This document shows, piece after piece, positions 1 through 6,841 of a stretch of DNA of 15,401 bases. Position 1 is the first letter of the stretch, and every line of letters starts with the position of its first letter. Source of the DNA: an uncultured Eubacteriales bacterium (GTDB taxonomy: Bacteria; Bacillota; Clostridia; Oscillospirales; Ruminococcaceae); NCBI GenBank assembly GCA_900318545.1, contig ONLC01000015.1, positions 1 through 15,401 of the forward strand, written 5' to 3'. The notes beneath the pieces are model-generated. The model saw only the letters and a list, made by a program, of their open reading frames with translations. It was not told where the DNA came from and made no database searches. Position numbers and translations under genes: made by a program.

Positions 1-282
1 ATTCATTATATATGCTTTTTTTCCTGTCGGATTATGAAATGTTGGCATAACCGTATAGTAGCTGATCCCACCGGCACCAATAAAATCATCACCGTCAAAA
101 ACCAGATACGCTGTATGAAAATCATTTGATAATGCGTTCTCATAATAAGCACGAGCCTCTCTTTCAACGCTCGACATATCAATACTGTCATCAAGACCGT
201 TTGCAGCTCTTAACACTTCAATTCGAGTTTTTGTCAAGATATTCAAATCATCAATGGTCGCTTTTTTGTATTCAAATTCCAT
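1..282 (-). CDS. GNAT-family N-acetyltransferase, 3' end cut off by window edge
   Basis: The first 94 codons of a GNAT acetyltransferase are present, and the C-terminal part lies beyond position 1. Such proteins move an acetyl group from acetyl-CoA to an amine; the substrate cannot be told here. The N-terminus (MEFEYKKATIDDLNILTKTR) has the usual strand-then-helix opening. Residues ~70-94 read DDFIGAGGISYYTVMPTF followed by HNPTGKKAYIMN, the middle strands of a Firmicutes GNAT subfamily in which this segment leads into the acetyl-CoA loop. The start is ATG at 282, with AGGAGA at 291-296, 8 nt upstream. It has its own consensus promoter (321-349) and lies downstream of RNase R on the same strand without a clear terminator between them, so read-through from rnr is possible. 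Family assignment is fairly safe; function is unknown. Confidence 0.85.
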   Translation of the reverse strand, partial: MEFEYKKATIDDLNILTKTRIEVLRAANGLDDSIDMSSVEREARAYYENALSNDFHTAYLVFDGDDFIGAGGISYYTVMPTFHNPTGKKAYIMN

Positions 283-320
283 TAATCTGATCTCCTAAAT
301 TCCGATTTTTGTCAGTAACA

Positions 321-349
321 ATTATAGCATAACATCGCTGCGTTGTCAA
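321..349 (-). promoter_or_regulatory. Consensus sigma-A promoter for the GNAT gene
   Basis: On the minus strand there is a perfect TTGACA (344-349), a 17-nt spacer and a perfect TATAAT (321-326). The expected transcript start is near 314, about 30 nt upstream of the GNAT start codon. This shows that the acetyltransferase can be transcribed independently of rnr. Confidence 0.9.
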
Positions 350-404
350 TAGAAACGCCATAGTACTTCTATATCAGCATCGCTCATAAACTCTCAGGTG
401 TTTT

Positions 405-2525
405 TTATACAAACTCAAAGTCAATATTTCCTGCACTTACATTCGCATTTACGACCTTTACCCGAACAGGGTCGCCGACGCTGTATTTTCTTCCGCTTCT
501 TATATCTGTCAGCGAGATCAGATAGTCAAGCTCATACTCACCCTCAGGCAGAGAATCATTTCTGACAAGACCCTCGCAGGTGTTGTCAAGGCCTACGAAA
601 ATACCTTGATTTACTACTGATACGATACGGCCGTCAAATTCCTCACCGATGTGCTCAGCCATATACTCTGCCTTGTAGCAGTCCTCACAGTCACGCTCGG
701 TCTGTATGGCGGTAAGCTCAGACCTTGTAGCCTGATCAGCTGCTGCATATACGAACTTATTGAACCTGCTCTGACAATCGGGAACGCTCGTGCCTGCGAG
801 CCTTTCGCTCATTATCCTGTGGATGGCAAGGTCGGGATAACGCCTTATCGGAGAGGTAAAGTGCGTGTAGTCAGCAAGTGCCAGCCCGAAGTGACCGACA
901 GGTTCCGTTGAATATCGGGCCTTTGACATACTTCTGAGGACGATATTGTTTATCATCGGGAAAATATCGCTGCCCTTGGCCTGCTCGAGTATCTTTGCCA
1001 TATCCGCAGGAGTCGGACGCTCACCGAACTTGAACTGTATCCCGAGCTTAGTCAGCAGCTCTTTCAGAGTTTCTGTCTTTTCTTCGCTCGGTACCTCATG
1101 GATACGGTAAACAAACGGGAGCGAATTCTCTATTGCAAACCTTGCGGCACACTCATTGGCAACCAGCATAAAGTTTTCAATAAGCTCTTCGCTTTCGCCT
1201 CTCTGCTTAGGCTCTGCCCCGACACACTTGTCCTCGGCATTGATAATAAGCTTTGCTTCAACGGTCTCCAGCTGTGGAGCCCCCCTCTTTTTGACGTTCT
1301 TCGCAAGAATATCAGCAAGCTTTTTCATAACAGGCAGCTGATCGAGCACATCCTTGTACTTTTCAGCCGATGCCTTTGACTTGTAGCCCTCTAAAAGCTC
1401 GTTTATCTCGCTGTATACACCCTTCACCCTTGAACGGATAACGGTTTTGACAAACCTGTAGGAGCGTATAACGCCCTTCTTATCAAGCTGGCAAAGACAT
1501 GAGAACGCCAGTCGGTCTACACCCGGGTTCAGCGAGCATATCCCGTTCGAGAGCTCCTTCGGAAGCATAGGGATAACTCTGTTTGCGTAGTAAACGCTGG
1601 TGCCCCTGCGAAAAGCCTCGTTATCAAGTGCCGACTTCGGCTTAACATAGTGAGAAACATCAGCTATGTGCACACCAAGCAGATAGCCCTCTTCGTTTTT
1701 TTCAACGCTTACGGCATCATCAATATCCTTTGTATCTGCACCGTCGATAGTAAAGATAGGCTTATCCCTGAGATCAAGCCTGCCCTCTGCCTCCTCGGAA
1801 ACTCTCGACTCATCGTTAGCCTGCCTTGCTTCAAAGATGACCTCGTTCGGAAACAGGGGAGTCAGCCCGTTCATTTCGAGTACACTCAGAGCACAGACCG
1901 CAGCCTTCTGAGAGCTTCCGTAGTTTGCAGCTATCTCGCATAGGTGATCGTGGTGGCTCTCGCCCCTGTGGGTAATGTGAGCCAGCACCTTGTCGCCCTC
2001 ATTGAGCTCTATCTGCATAGGATTAGTAAACCTGATAGGTGTATTCGAGATAGAATCGGGCTTTACCATAAGCCCCTCATCAGTCATAGTTATCTCACCT
2101 GTAAACCGACAGAAGTTCTCCTGCTCAATTCTTATAACGATGCCCTCGGGAGATTCCCCACGACTCTTTTTAAGCCTTACAAGAACGATATCTCCGGGCA
2201 TAGCACCCATAAGCTTTTTCCCGGGGATAAATATATCGGGGCTGTTGTCCTCGGGTTTTACAAAGCCGAAGGTACGCTGCAGCTTTACGACCTCCGCAAG
2301 CTTCAGATCCTTTTCAGCAGCTGCATTGAAGCTGCTGCCTGTCATAAATACCTGTCCGTTATCCATGAGCCTGTTAAGAGCCTCACGAAATTCTGATTTT
2401 GAATAATTCTTCTTCCTGACTGCCTTTTGCAGATCCTTATAGCTTACGTTTTTATCCTTGCCTGCCTTCCTCAGCCGTTCAAGTATAAGCTTTTCGGGTG
2501 ATTGTTTTTTCTTATCCTTCGCCAT
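405..2525 (-). CDS. rnr: Ribonuclease R (3'-to-5' exoribonuclease)
   Basis: This 706-residue protein is the usual length for RNase R, a processive hydrolytic 3'-to-5' exonuclease that degrades structured RNA and acts in mRNA/rRNA quality control in the cytoplasm. Visible order: winged-helix N-terminus (~1-68), cold-shock/OB domain (~75-135, RTFGFVKPEDNSPDIFIPG), RNB catalytic domain (~250-580) with the metal-binding run DGADTKDIDDAV at 261-272, the later RNB motif HFTSPIRRYPDLAIHR, and a C-terminal S1 domain (~620-706). The basic tail seen in some RNase R proteins is short or absent. ATG at 2525 is preceded by GGAGAA at 2531-2536 and a good promoter. In many Firmicutes rnr sits beside smpB; that partner is not here and the gene looks monocistronic. 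Confidence 0.96.
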   Translation of the reverse strand: MAKDKKKQSPEKLILERLRKAGKDKNVSYKDLQKAVRKKNYSKSEFREALNRLMDNGQVFMTGSSFNAAAEKDLKLAEVVKLQRTFGFVKPEDNSPDIFIPGKKLMGAMPGDIVLVRLKKSRGESPEGIVIRIEQENFCRFTGEITMTDEGLMVKPDSISNTPIRFTNPMQIELNEGDKVLAHITHRGESHHDHLCEIAANYGSSQKAAVCALSVLEMNGLTPLFPNEVIFEARQANDESRVSEEAEGRLDLRDKPIFTIDGADTKDIDDAVSVEKNEEGYLLGVHIADVSHYVKPKSALDNEAFRRGTSVYYANRVIPMLPKELSNGICSLNPGVDRLAFSCLCQLDKKGVIRSYRFVKTVIRSRVKGVYSEINELLEGYKSKASAEKYKDVLDQLPVMKKLADILAKNVKKRGAPQLETVEAKLIINAEDKCVGAEPKQRGESEELIENFMLVANECAARFAIENSLPFVYRIHEVPSEEKTETLKELLTKLGIQFKFGERPTPADMAKILEQAKGSDIFPMINNIVLRSMSKARYSTEPVGHFGLALADYTHFTSPIRRYPDLAIHRIMSERLAGTSVPDCQSRFNKFVYAAADQATRSELTAIQTERDCEDCYKAEYMAEHIGEEFDGRIVSVVNQGIFVGLDNTCEGLVRNDSLPEGEYELDYLISLTDIRSGRKYSVGDPVRVKVVNANVSAGNIDFEFV

Positions 2526-2563
2526 TTTTCTTCTCCATAATAATTATTTTACCGTACAATTTC

Positions 2564-2592
2564 AGTATATCACATATTTATGACTATTTCAA
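2564..2592 (-). promoter_or_regulatory. Sigma-A promoter for rnr
   Basis: On the minus strand: TTGAAA (2587-2592), 17-nt spacer, TATACT (2564-2569). The expected start is ~2557, giving a leader of about 30 nt before the rnr ATG. It is back-to-back with the promoter of the small plus-strand gene, with only 22 bp between the two -35 boxes, so the two RNA polymerase sites could compete. Confidence 0.85.
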
Positions 2593-2614
2593 CCCTTATG
2601 CCATGACTCTTTTG

Positions 2615-2643
2615 TTGACATCGGCTCTGTTTTGTATTATACT
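2615..2643 (+). promoter_or_regulatory. Sigma-A promoter for the 65-residue protein gene
   Basis: Plus strand: TTGACA (2615-2620), 17-nt spacer, TATACT (2638-2643). The start is expected near 2650, leaving ~25 nt of leader with GGAGAG at 2663-2668 before the ATG at 2676. Confidence 0.88.
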
Positions 2644-2675
2644 GATGTAAAAAGAAAACATCGGAGAGTGATACA

Positions 2676-2873
2676 ATGCTTCATAGAATAACTGACCTTA
2701 TCGAACCCGACAACGGCTGCGAGGGCTTTCTCCCGGGTGAAGAGCCCACGGTAACGCTTATCCTTGATGACGGAAGAAATATAAAGGTATATGACAGGCT
2801 GGCTTACGAAAAGGGCTGGGACGTTGGCAGCGATATAAGCGACGAAGAGATAACCGAGCATTCATGCGGATAA
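2676..2873 (+). CDS. Small acidic protein of unknown function (65 aa)
   Basis: I do not recognise the family. The gene is convincing because it has a complete set of signals: near-consensus promoter, ribosome site GGAGAG 8 nt before the ATG, stop at 2871-2873, and a strong terminator just after. The product is acidic, with no signal peptide or membrane segment, so it is probably cytoplasmic. The middle (TVTLILDDGRNIKVYDRLAYEKGW) looks like a beta strand, a turn and a second strand, as in a small beta-barrel or ligand-binding fold. The end is Asp/Glu-rich and finishes HSCG; there is a second Cys at residue 15. It is divergent from rnr and convergent with the mannanase, so it is monocistronic and the neighbours say little about its role. 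Confidence 0.75.
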   Translation: MLHRITDLIEPDNGCEGFLPGEEPTVTLILDDGRNIKVYDRLAYEKGWDVGSDISDEEITEHSCG

Positions 2874-2889
2874 ACAGCTCAGAAATACA

Positions 2890-2929
2890 CTACCCCGAAG
2901 CTTTTTATATCAGCTTCGGGGTAGTTTTT
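2890..2929 (+). terminator. Strong intrinsic terminator after the small gene
   Basis: A perfect 12-bp stem (2890-2901 with 2913-2924, arms CTACCCCGAAGC and GCTTCGGGGTAG) has an 11-nt loop and TTTTT at 2925-2929. It ends the plus-strand transcript. On the minus strand the same hairpin follows the mannanase stop codon, although the downstream T-run there is poor, so it may act weakly in both directions. Confidence 0.9.
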
Positions 2930-2935
2930 ATTGGC

Positions 2936-3904
2936 TTAATAAAGCTTTGGAAGCTCCTCCAGCGTAACTGAATTAGGGCTGTCATAGACCTTTTTCAGAT
3001 GCTCATAGCCTGTGAATTCCTCGCTTAGGCAGAACACCTTTGACCATGTCATAAAGCTAGCCCAGCCGACCTTTTTCTGTGCTATCTCGTCAACATCGGG
3101 CAGGGACCCGGTTTCCCCGATAAGCACGAGCTTTGGCTGCTCGGTTATCTTTATAAGCTCATTGTACATATCCTCGCAGGCGGTGTGCTGATGCGGCTCG
3201 GGGTACATATCACGGGATATGATATCCACCATTCCGTCACCGGGATAGCACTCCTTCAGAGTCCCGTTCCATACCCAGATAAGATTATTGAGTCCGTGCC
3301 TGTGAGTAAAGCGTTCATACATTAAAGTGTACAATTTAATGTACACATCTCCGCCGCTTGCACCCCACCAGAACCAGTCACCCTCGCTCTCGTGGAAGGG
3401 CCTCCACAGAATCGGTATACCCTTGTCGCAGAAGGGTCTCAGCAAAGCTGCCATACAGTCCAGATCAGAGATAAGAGCCTTGTTTTCAGGTGTGCCGTCA
3501 ATTACAGCCTTGCTCGCATCAAAGTCAGTGTTTCGTGTAAAAAACGATTTTGAATGTCCTCCCAGCGGTGAGAACCAGTGCCAGGTGAACGTTATAAGCC
3601 CGCCGTGCTGAGCCCACTCCCACGCACGTTTGAGGGTGCCGTAATTCTCCTTCACCTCAGTCATACATTCCTCGTCTGTGTCGAGATAGTTTATGTTAGG
3701 GGAGTAGGAAAGCAGCTCAAAGCCCAGCAGGGCCGGCTCTTTGCCTGTGACGTCTTTAATCCTGTGCAGCTCCTCCTGAGCCATTGTCTGAGTATGCTGT
3801 CCTGTCAGCGTTTTGCTGTACGAAATTTCGGACAGATATCCTAAAACGTTCCTTACGCAATCCTGTGCATTTTCATTAACAGGAGTGAAAATCTTTTTAC
3901 TCAT
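2936..3904 (-). CDS. Cytoplasmic GH26 beta-mannanase
   Basis: A 322-residue glycoside hydrolase family 26 protein; the family cleaves beta-1,4-mannosidic bonds with retention of configuration. The acid/base Glu is seen in WRPFHESEGDWFWWG (Glu172) and the nucleophile in IGETG (Glu264). The aromatic FTWHWFSPLGG (~106-116) is a family substrate-cleft motif. There is no signal peptide, dockerin or binding module, so it probably acts inside the cell on imported manno-oligosaccharides rather than on polymer outside. ATG 3904 is chosen because AGGTGA lies at 3909-3914. The frame stays open upstream to an ATG at 4003, but that one has no ribosome site and the added 33 residues are not GH26-like. It has its own promoter and a ~115-nt leader. 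The exact specificity (mannanase or another GH26 activity) is not certain. Confidence 0.88.
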   Translation of the reverse strand: MSKKIFTPVNENAQDCVRNVLGYLSEISYSKTLTGQHTQTMAQEELHRIKDVTGKEPALLGFELLSYSPNINYLDTDEECMTEVKENYGTLKRAWEWAQHGGLITFTWHWFSPLGGHSKSFFTRNTDFDASKAVIDGTPENKALISDLDCMAALLRPFCDKGIPILWRPFHESEGDWFWWGASGGDVYIKLYTLMYERFTHRHGLNNLIWVWNGTLKECYPGDGMVDIISRDMYPEPHQHTACEDMYNELIKITEQPKLVLIGETGSLPDVDEIAQKKVGWASFMTWSKVFCLSEEFTGYEHLKKVYDSPNSVTLEELPKLY

Positions 3905-3908
3905 GGTA

Positions 3909-3914
3909 TCACCT
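3909..3914 (-). promoter_or_regulatory. Ribosome binding site deciding the mannanase start
   Basis: AGGTGA on the minus strand, with AGG 7 nt before the ATG at 3904. The competing in-frame ATG at 4003 has only an A/T-rich stretch and TCTCTCG before it, so this site decides for the shorter protein. Confidence 0.7.
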
Positions 3915-3935
3915 GCTGTATTCAAACTAATCCGA

Positions 3936-3956
3936 ACGAAACATACTTGGTTTCGT
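3936..3956 (-). repeat. Inverted repeat in the mannanase mRNA leader
   Basis: ACGAAAC (3936-3942) and GTTTCGT (3950-3956) are perfect 7-bp arms around a 7-nt loop. It lies between the mapped-by-eye transcript start (~4019) and the ribosome site at 3909. It could be a roadblock operator for a sugar-responsive repressor or a leader hairpin; the sequence alone does not decide. Confidence 0.45.
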
Positions 3957-4025
3957 GATCGCCTGTGTTGATGTTCTTTGTAGTGGTCGAGCGTTATCTC
4001 CATTTCGAGAGATCTATATTTATAT

Positions 4026-4054
4026 AGAATACCATATCAGCAGGGCTTTGTCAA
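4026..4054 (-). promoter_or_regulatory. Sigma-A promoter for the mannanase gene
   Basis: Minus strand: perfect TTGACA (4049-4054), 17-nt spacer, TATTCT (4026-4031). The predicted start near 4019 leaves an unusually long ~115-nt leader before the ATG at 3904. Confidence 0.85.
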
Positions 4055-4112
4055 TATAAGCAAAATATCCTGCCTGAGTAACACGTGATTCGGAGATCTG
4101 TGAAATATTCTA

Positions 4113-4141
4113 TTGACATAGTCGGTAGATTGGTATAAAAT
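4113..4141 (+). promoter_or_regulatory. Sigma-A promoter for the ADP-ribosylglycohydrolase gene
   Basis: Plus strand: perfect TTGACA (4113-4118), 17-nt spacer, TAAAAT (4136-4141). A run of G at 4150-4154 is the ribosome site, placing the transcript start only ~14 nt before the start codon. It is divergent from the mannanase promoter with 58 bp between the -35 boxes. Confidence 0.8.
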
Positions 4142-4161
4142 AATATTAAGGGGGCGATAAA

Positions 4162-5022
4162 ATGCTTGGAGCAATAACCGGAGATATCATAGGTTCGGTA
4201 TACGAATGGCACAACATCAAAACAAAGGACTTTCCGCTGTTTCGCAAGGATTGCTTTTTCACTGATGACAGCGTTATGACTATTGCGGTCGCAGAGGCTA
4301 TTATGAACGGCGGTGAGCGTGATGACTTCATCAACGCTATGAAAAAGTTCGGGCGTATGTATCCTGATGCAGGATACGGCGGAAGATTTAGTCACTGGCT
4401 GAGGTCTGACACTAAAGAGCCTTACAACAGCTTCGGCAACGGCTCGGCAATGAGGGTGTCGCCCTGCGGATGGATAATGGACTGCGGCTTTTGTGCAAGG
4501 ACAGGTATGTGGCCGTCAAACGGAAGGGAGATAGCAAAGCTTTCGGCTGAGGTCACCCACAACCACCCCGAGGGCATAAAGGGTGCAATGGCAACAGCCG
4601 ATGCGATCTTTATGTGCAGATATTATTTCGGAGGCTACTGCGGAGATTACGGGAGTCCGATCAACGATGATCCCGAGGAGTGTAAAAGACGAATCAAGAA
4701 GCATATAGAGTCTGAGTACCGATATGATCTCTCACGTACTTTAGACGAGATAAGACCCTCGTACCGCTTTAACGAAACCTGTCAGGATACCGTACCGCAG
4801 GCCATCATAGCCTTCCTTGAAAGCACCGACTTTGAGGACGCTATCAGAAATGCGATCTCTCTTGGAGGTGACAGCGATACTCTTGCGGCAATAACAGGCA
4901 GCATAGCCGAGGCCGCATACGGTATTCCCGATGAGATAAAGGAGCAGACGTGGTCTTTCCTTGATGAACCGCTGAAGGACGTTCTAAGACGCTGGAAGAA
5001 GTTTATCGGGGACAGAAAATGA
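4162..5022 (+). CDS. ADP-ribosylglycohydrolase (DraG/ARH fold)
   Basis: A 286-residue member of the DraG/ARH family, enzymes that use a two-metal (Mg or Mn) centre to remove ADP-ribose from arginine or other acceptors, or to hydrolyse related ADP-ribose compounds. Motifs are intact: GDIIGS (7-12), FTDDSVMT (33-40, metal ligands), GNGSAMRVSP (92-101), HNHPEGIKGA (133-142) and GGDSDTLAAITG (235-246, second metal-ligand group). No signal peptide, so cytoplasmic. Length is typical for a single-domain member. The ATG has AGGGGG upstream, its own promoter, and two hairpins after the stop, so it is monocistronic. No ADP-ribosyltransferase or macrodomain gene lies beside it, so the substrate cannot be inferred from context. 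Confidence 0.93.
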   Translation: MLGAITGDIIGSVYEWHNIKTKDFPLFRKDCFFTDDSVMTIAVAEAIMNGGERDDFINAMKKFGRMYPDAGYGGRFSHWLRSDTKEPYNSFGNGSAMRVSPCGWIMDCGFCARTGMWPSNGREIAKLSAEVTHNHPEGIKGAMATADAIFMCRYYFGGYCGDYGSPINDDPEECKRRIKKHIESEYRYDLSRTLDEIRPSYRFNETCQDTVPQAIIAFLESTDFEDAIRNAISLGGDSDTLAAITGSIAEAAYGIPDEIKEQTWSFLDEPLKDVLRRWKKFIGDRK

Positions 5023-5036
5023 ATATAAAAAGAAAC

Positions 5037-5089
5037 AAACCTCGCTAAATACGAGGTTTCAGCCCTGTGTTAAAAGCACAGGGCTTTTT
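5037..5089 (+). terminator. Tandem hairpins ending the ADP-ribosylglycohydrolase transcript
   Basis: There are two stems in a row. The first has AAACCTCG (5037-5044) pairing with CGAGGTTT (5052-5059) over a 7-nt loop, with no T-run. The second has AGCCCTGTG (5061-5069) pairing with CACAGGGCT (5077-5085), followed by TTTT. The second is a standard intrinsic terminator; the role of the first is unclear. Confidence 0.85.
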
Positions 5090-5145
5090 GCATATCTTCG
5101 GATAAAGCCTCATAGATTTGTAATATATCTGAACGGAGGCTGTCT

Positions 5146-6777
5146 ATGAAAAAACAAGGCTTTATAAAGGGCTCTGCGATACTGGTAATAATGATAGCGG
5201 TCACAAAGGCACTTGGGATAATATACAAGGTGCCTTTGACTATACTGCTCGGCGGCGGAGGAATGGGGCATCTTGCGGCAGCGATGTCGGTATTTACACC
5301 TGTATTTGCGGCTGCGGTTTCGGGGATAACGCCTGCGGTTGCAAGGCTTACGGCTGAGAACAGTGCTCTCGGAAGATATGAAAACATGAGGAAAACAAGG
5401 CGTATAGCCCTTCGGATATTCTTTCTGCTTGGAGCTCTGGGCTGTTCGCTTCTTATATGCGGTGCAGTACTGTTCTCGCATTTTGATCCCGACAATGCCG
5501 ATATCCCTGCCGTTTTGTGTGCAGCACCCACGCTTATCTTCTGTGCTCTGATGTCTGTAGAGAAGGGCTACTACGAGGGACTTTCAAATATGCTCCCCAC
5601 AGCCGCAGGAGAGATAGCAGAATCGGCTCTGAGGCTTATTTTCGGACTGGGGCTTGGTTACACCGCAGGGAGGGTCTTAAGCCTCTCCTCGGAGCTCTGT
5701 GCCGCTGCTGCGGTGCTCGGGACCTCTGTTGCCTCTATGTTTGGCTGTGTATTCATATTTTCTCTGACATTAAGGCACGGTGACGGTGTTACAAAGGAGC
5801 AGCTCCTCTCCGACCCTGTTACTGACAGCAGCCCGAAGATAGCTTCAAGGCTTATTAGGATAGCCGCACCTGTAGCATTTACAACTGTTGTGAACACCTT
5901 CACGGGCATTATTGATATGCTTACCATTCCAAGCGGACTGCACTCAGCGGCACAACGTTCTCCGCACCTGTTTGACAGGCTGACAGCCGCAGGTATACCC
6001 CCTTCAGAAGCTCCGAACTTTATTTACGGCTCATATACAGCTCTTGCACTGACTGTTTTCGGGCTTGTCCCCACAGTAACGGGAATGCTCTCAAAAAGCC
6101 TTCTTCCTGAGATAACCTCAGCCTATGCAGCCCGCAGCAGAGCCGCCCTCGCAGGGGCGTTGTCACGGCTGATAACTGCCGCAGCACTAATATCAGTGCC
6201 CTTGGGCGTTATAATAGCTGCCTGCCCGAGGGAGATCCTTGCATTTCTCTTCGGCTCACGGGAAATGGAGATCTACTCCTGCGAGCGTGCCTTTATGATA
6301 CTGGGTGCGGCAGCAGTGTTTTCAGGGCTTTCAGCACCCTGCTTTGCAGTTTTGCAGCTGCTGACAAAGCCTTATGTAAGCGTCGGCATTATGCTCGGAG
6401 GTGCAGCTGTGAAGCTCTCTCTGAACGTCTTGCTTATCTCTATGCCTGCATTTGCATTCACAGGGGCGGCGATATCGACTGCGGCTTCATCGCTGTACAT
6501 ATTCGTTCTTTGTCTTATACGCCTGAGATCGCTCACCTTTGGGCAGCTTAAACCTCTCAGATACCTTGTAAGGCCAATTTATGCAGGGGCACTGTGCTTT
6601 ATGGCGGCACTTATCAGTCCGAAGCTTTTGTCAAGTGTCAGCTTAGTAAACAGCGGCAGAATGGGCTTGATTGCCGTATTGGCAATTAGCTGTATGACTT
6701 ATGTTGTATCTTTGGTATTATTGTGCGAAATGCCGAAAAATGCTTTTATTGTGTCATTTTTCAAAAAAAAGCGATAA
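5146..6777 (+). CDS. SpoVB/YabM-like polysaccharide or lipid-linked sugar flippase (MOP superfamily)
   Basis: A 543-residue integral membrane protein with about 14 hydrophobic segments, the usual size for SpoVB/MurJ-like flippases of the MOP exporter superfamily, which move lipid-linked sugars across the cytoplasmic membrane. The N-terminus (FIKGSAILVIMIAVTKALGIIYKVPLT, read in two pieces) and the following GGMGHLAAAMSVFTPVFAAAVSGITPAVARLTAE-like stretch match the SpoVB opening, where a small-residue helix precedes (V/P)A(V)ARL. ATG 5146 has GGAGG at 5135-5139, 6 nt away. I find no convincing promoter in 5090-5134. The following genes (mazG, HU, rqcP) match the Bacillus yabM-yabN-yabO order, which supports a YabM-type identity. 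The actual substrate, and whether it has any sporulation role, is not shown. The stop at 6775-6777 is followed by the mazG promoter region. Confidence 0.85.
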   Translation: MKKQGFIKGSAILVIMIAVTKALGIIYKVPLTILLGGGGMGHLAAAMSVFTPVFAAAVSGITPAVARLTAENSALGRYENMRKTRRIALRIFFLLGALGCSLLICGAVLFSHFDPDNADIPAVLCAAPTLIFCALMSVEKGYYEGLSNMLPTAAGEIAESALRLIFGLGLGYTAGRVLSLSSELCAAAAVLGTSVASMFGCVFIFSLTLRHGDGVTKEQLLSDPVTDSSPKIASRLIRIAAPVAFTTVVNTFTGIIDMLTIPSGLHSAAQRSPHLFDRLTAAGIPPSEAPNFIYGSYTALALTVFGLVPTVTGMLSKSLLPEITSAYAARSRAALAGALSRLITAAALISVPLGVIIAACPREILAFLFGSREMEIYSCERAFMILGAAAVFSGLSAPCFAVLQLLTKPYVSVGIMLGGAAVKLSLNVLLISMPAFAFTGAAISTAASSLYIFVLCLIRLRSLTFGQLKPLRYLVRPIYAGALCFMAALISPKLLSSVSLVNSGRMGLIAVLAISCMTYVVSLVLLCEMPKNAFIVSFFKKKR

Positions 6778-6782
6778 AGGGC

Positions 6783-6811
6783 TTGAAATTTTGAGTAAAA
6801 TAGGTTATTAT
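6783..6811 (+). promoter_or_regulatory. Promoter immediately upstream of mazG
   Basis: TTGAAA (6783-6788), 17-nt spacer and TATTAT (6806-6811). Its start would be ~6818, only a few bases before the TTG at 6824 and ~24 nt before the ATG at 6842. mazG can therefore be expressed apart from the flippase gene. Confidence 0.6.
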
Positions 6812-6841
6812 TATTAAAGGCAATTGTTCAAAGTAAATGAT

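Noticed and set aside
360..404. Terminator between rnr and the GNAT gene
   Set aside because: Only a weak, interrupted stem is visible on the minus strand and no T-run follows it.
1944..2396. 150-codon plus-strand frame inside rnr
   Set aside because: Shadow of RNase R with no ribosome site or family resemblance.
3905..4003. 33-residue N-terminal extension of the mannanase from ATG 4003
   Set aside because: No ribosome site before ATG 4003, residues not GH26-like, and a good site (AGGTGA) precedes ATG 3904.
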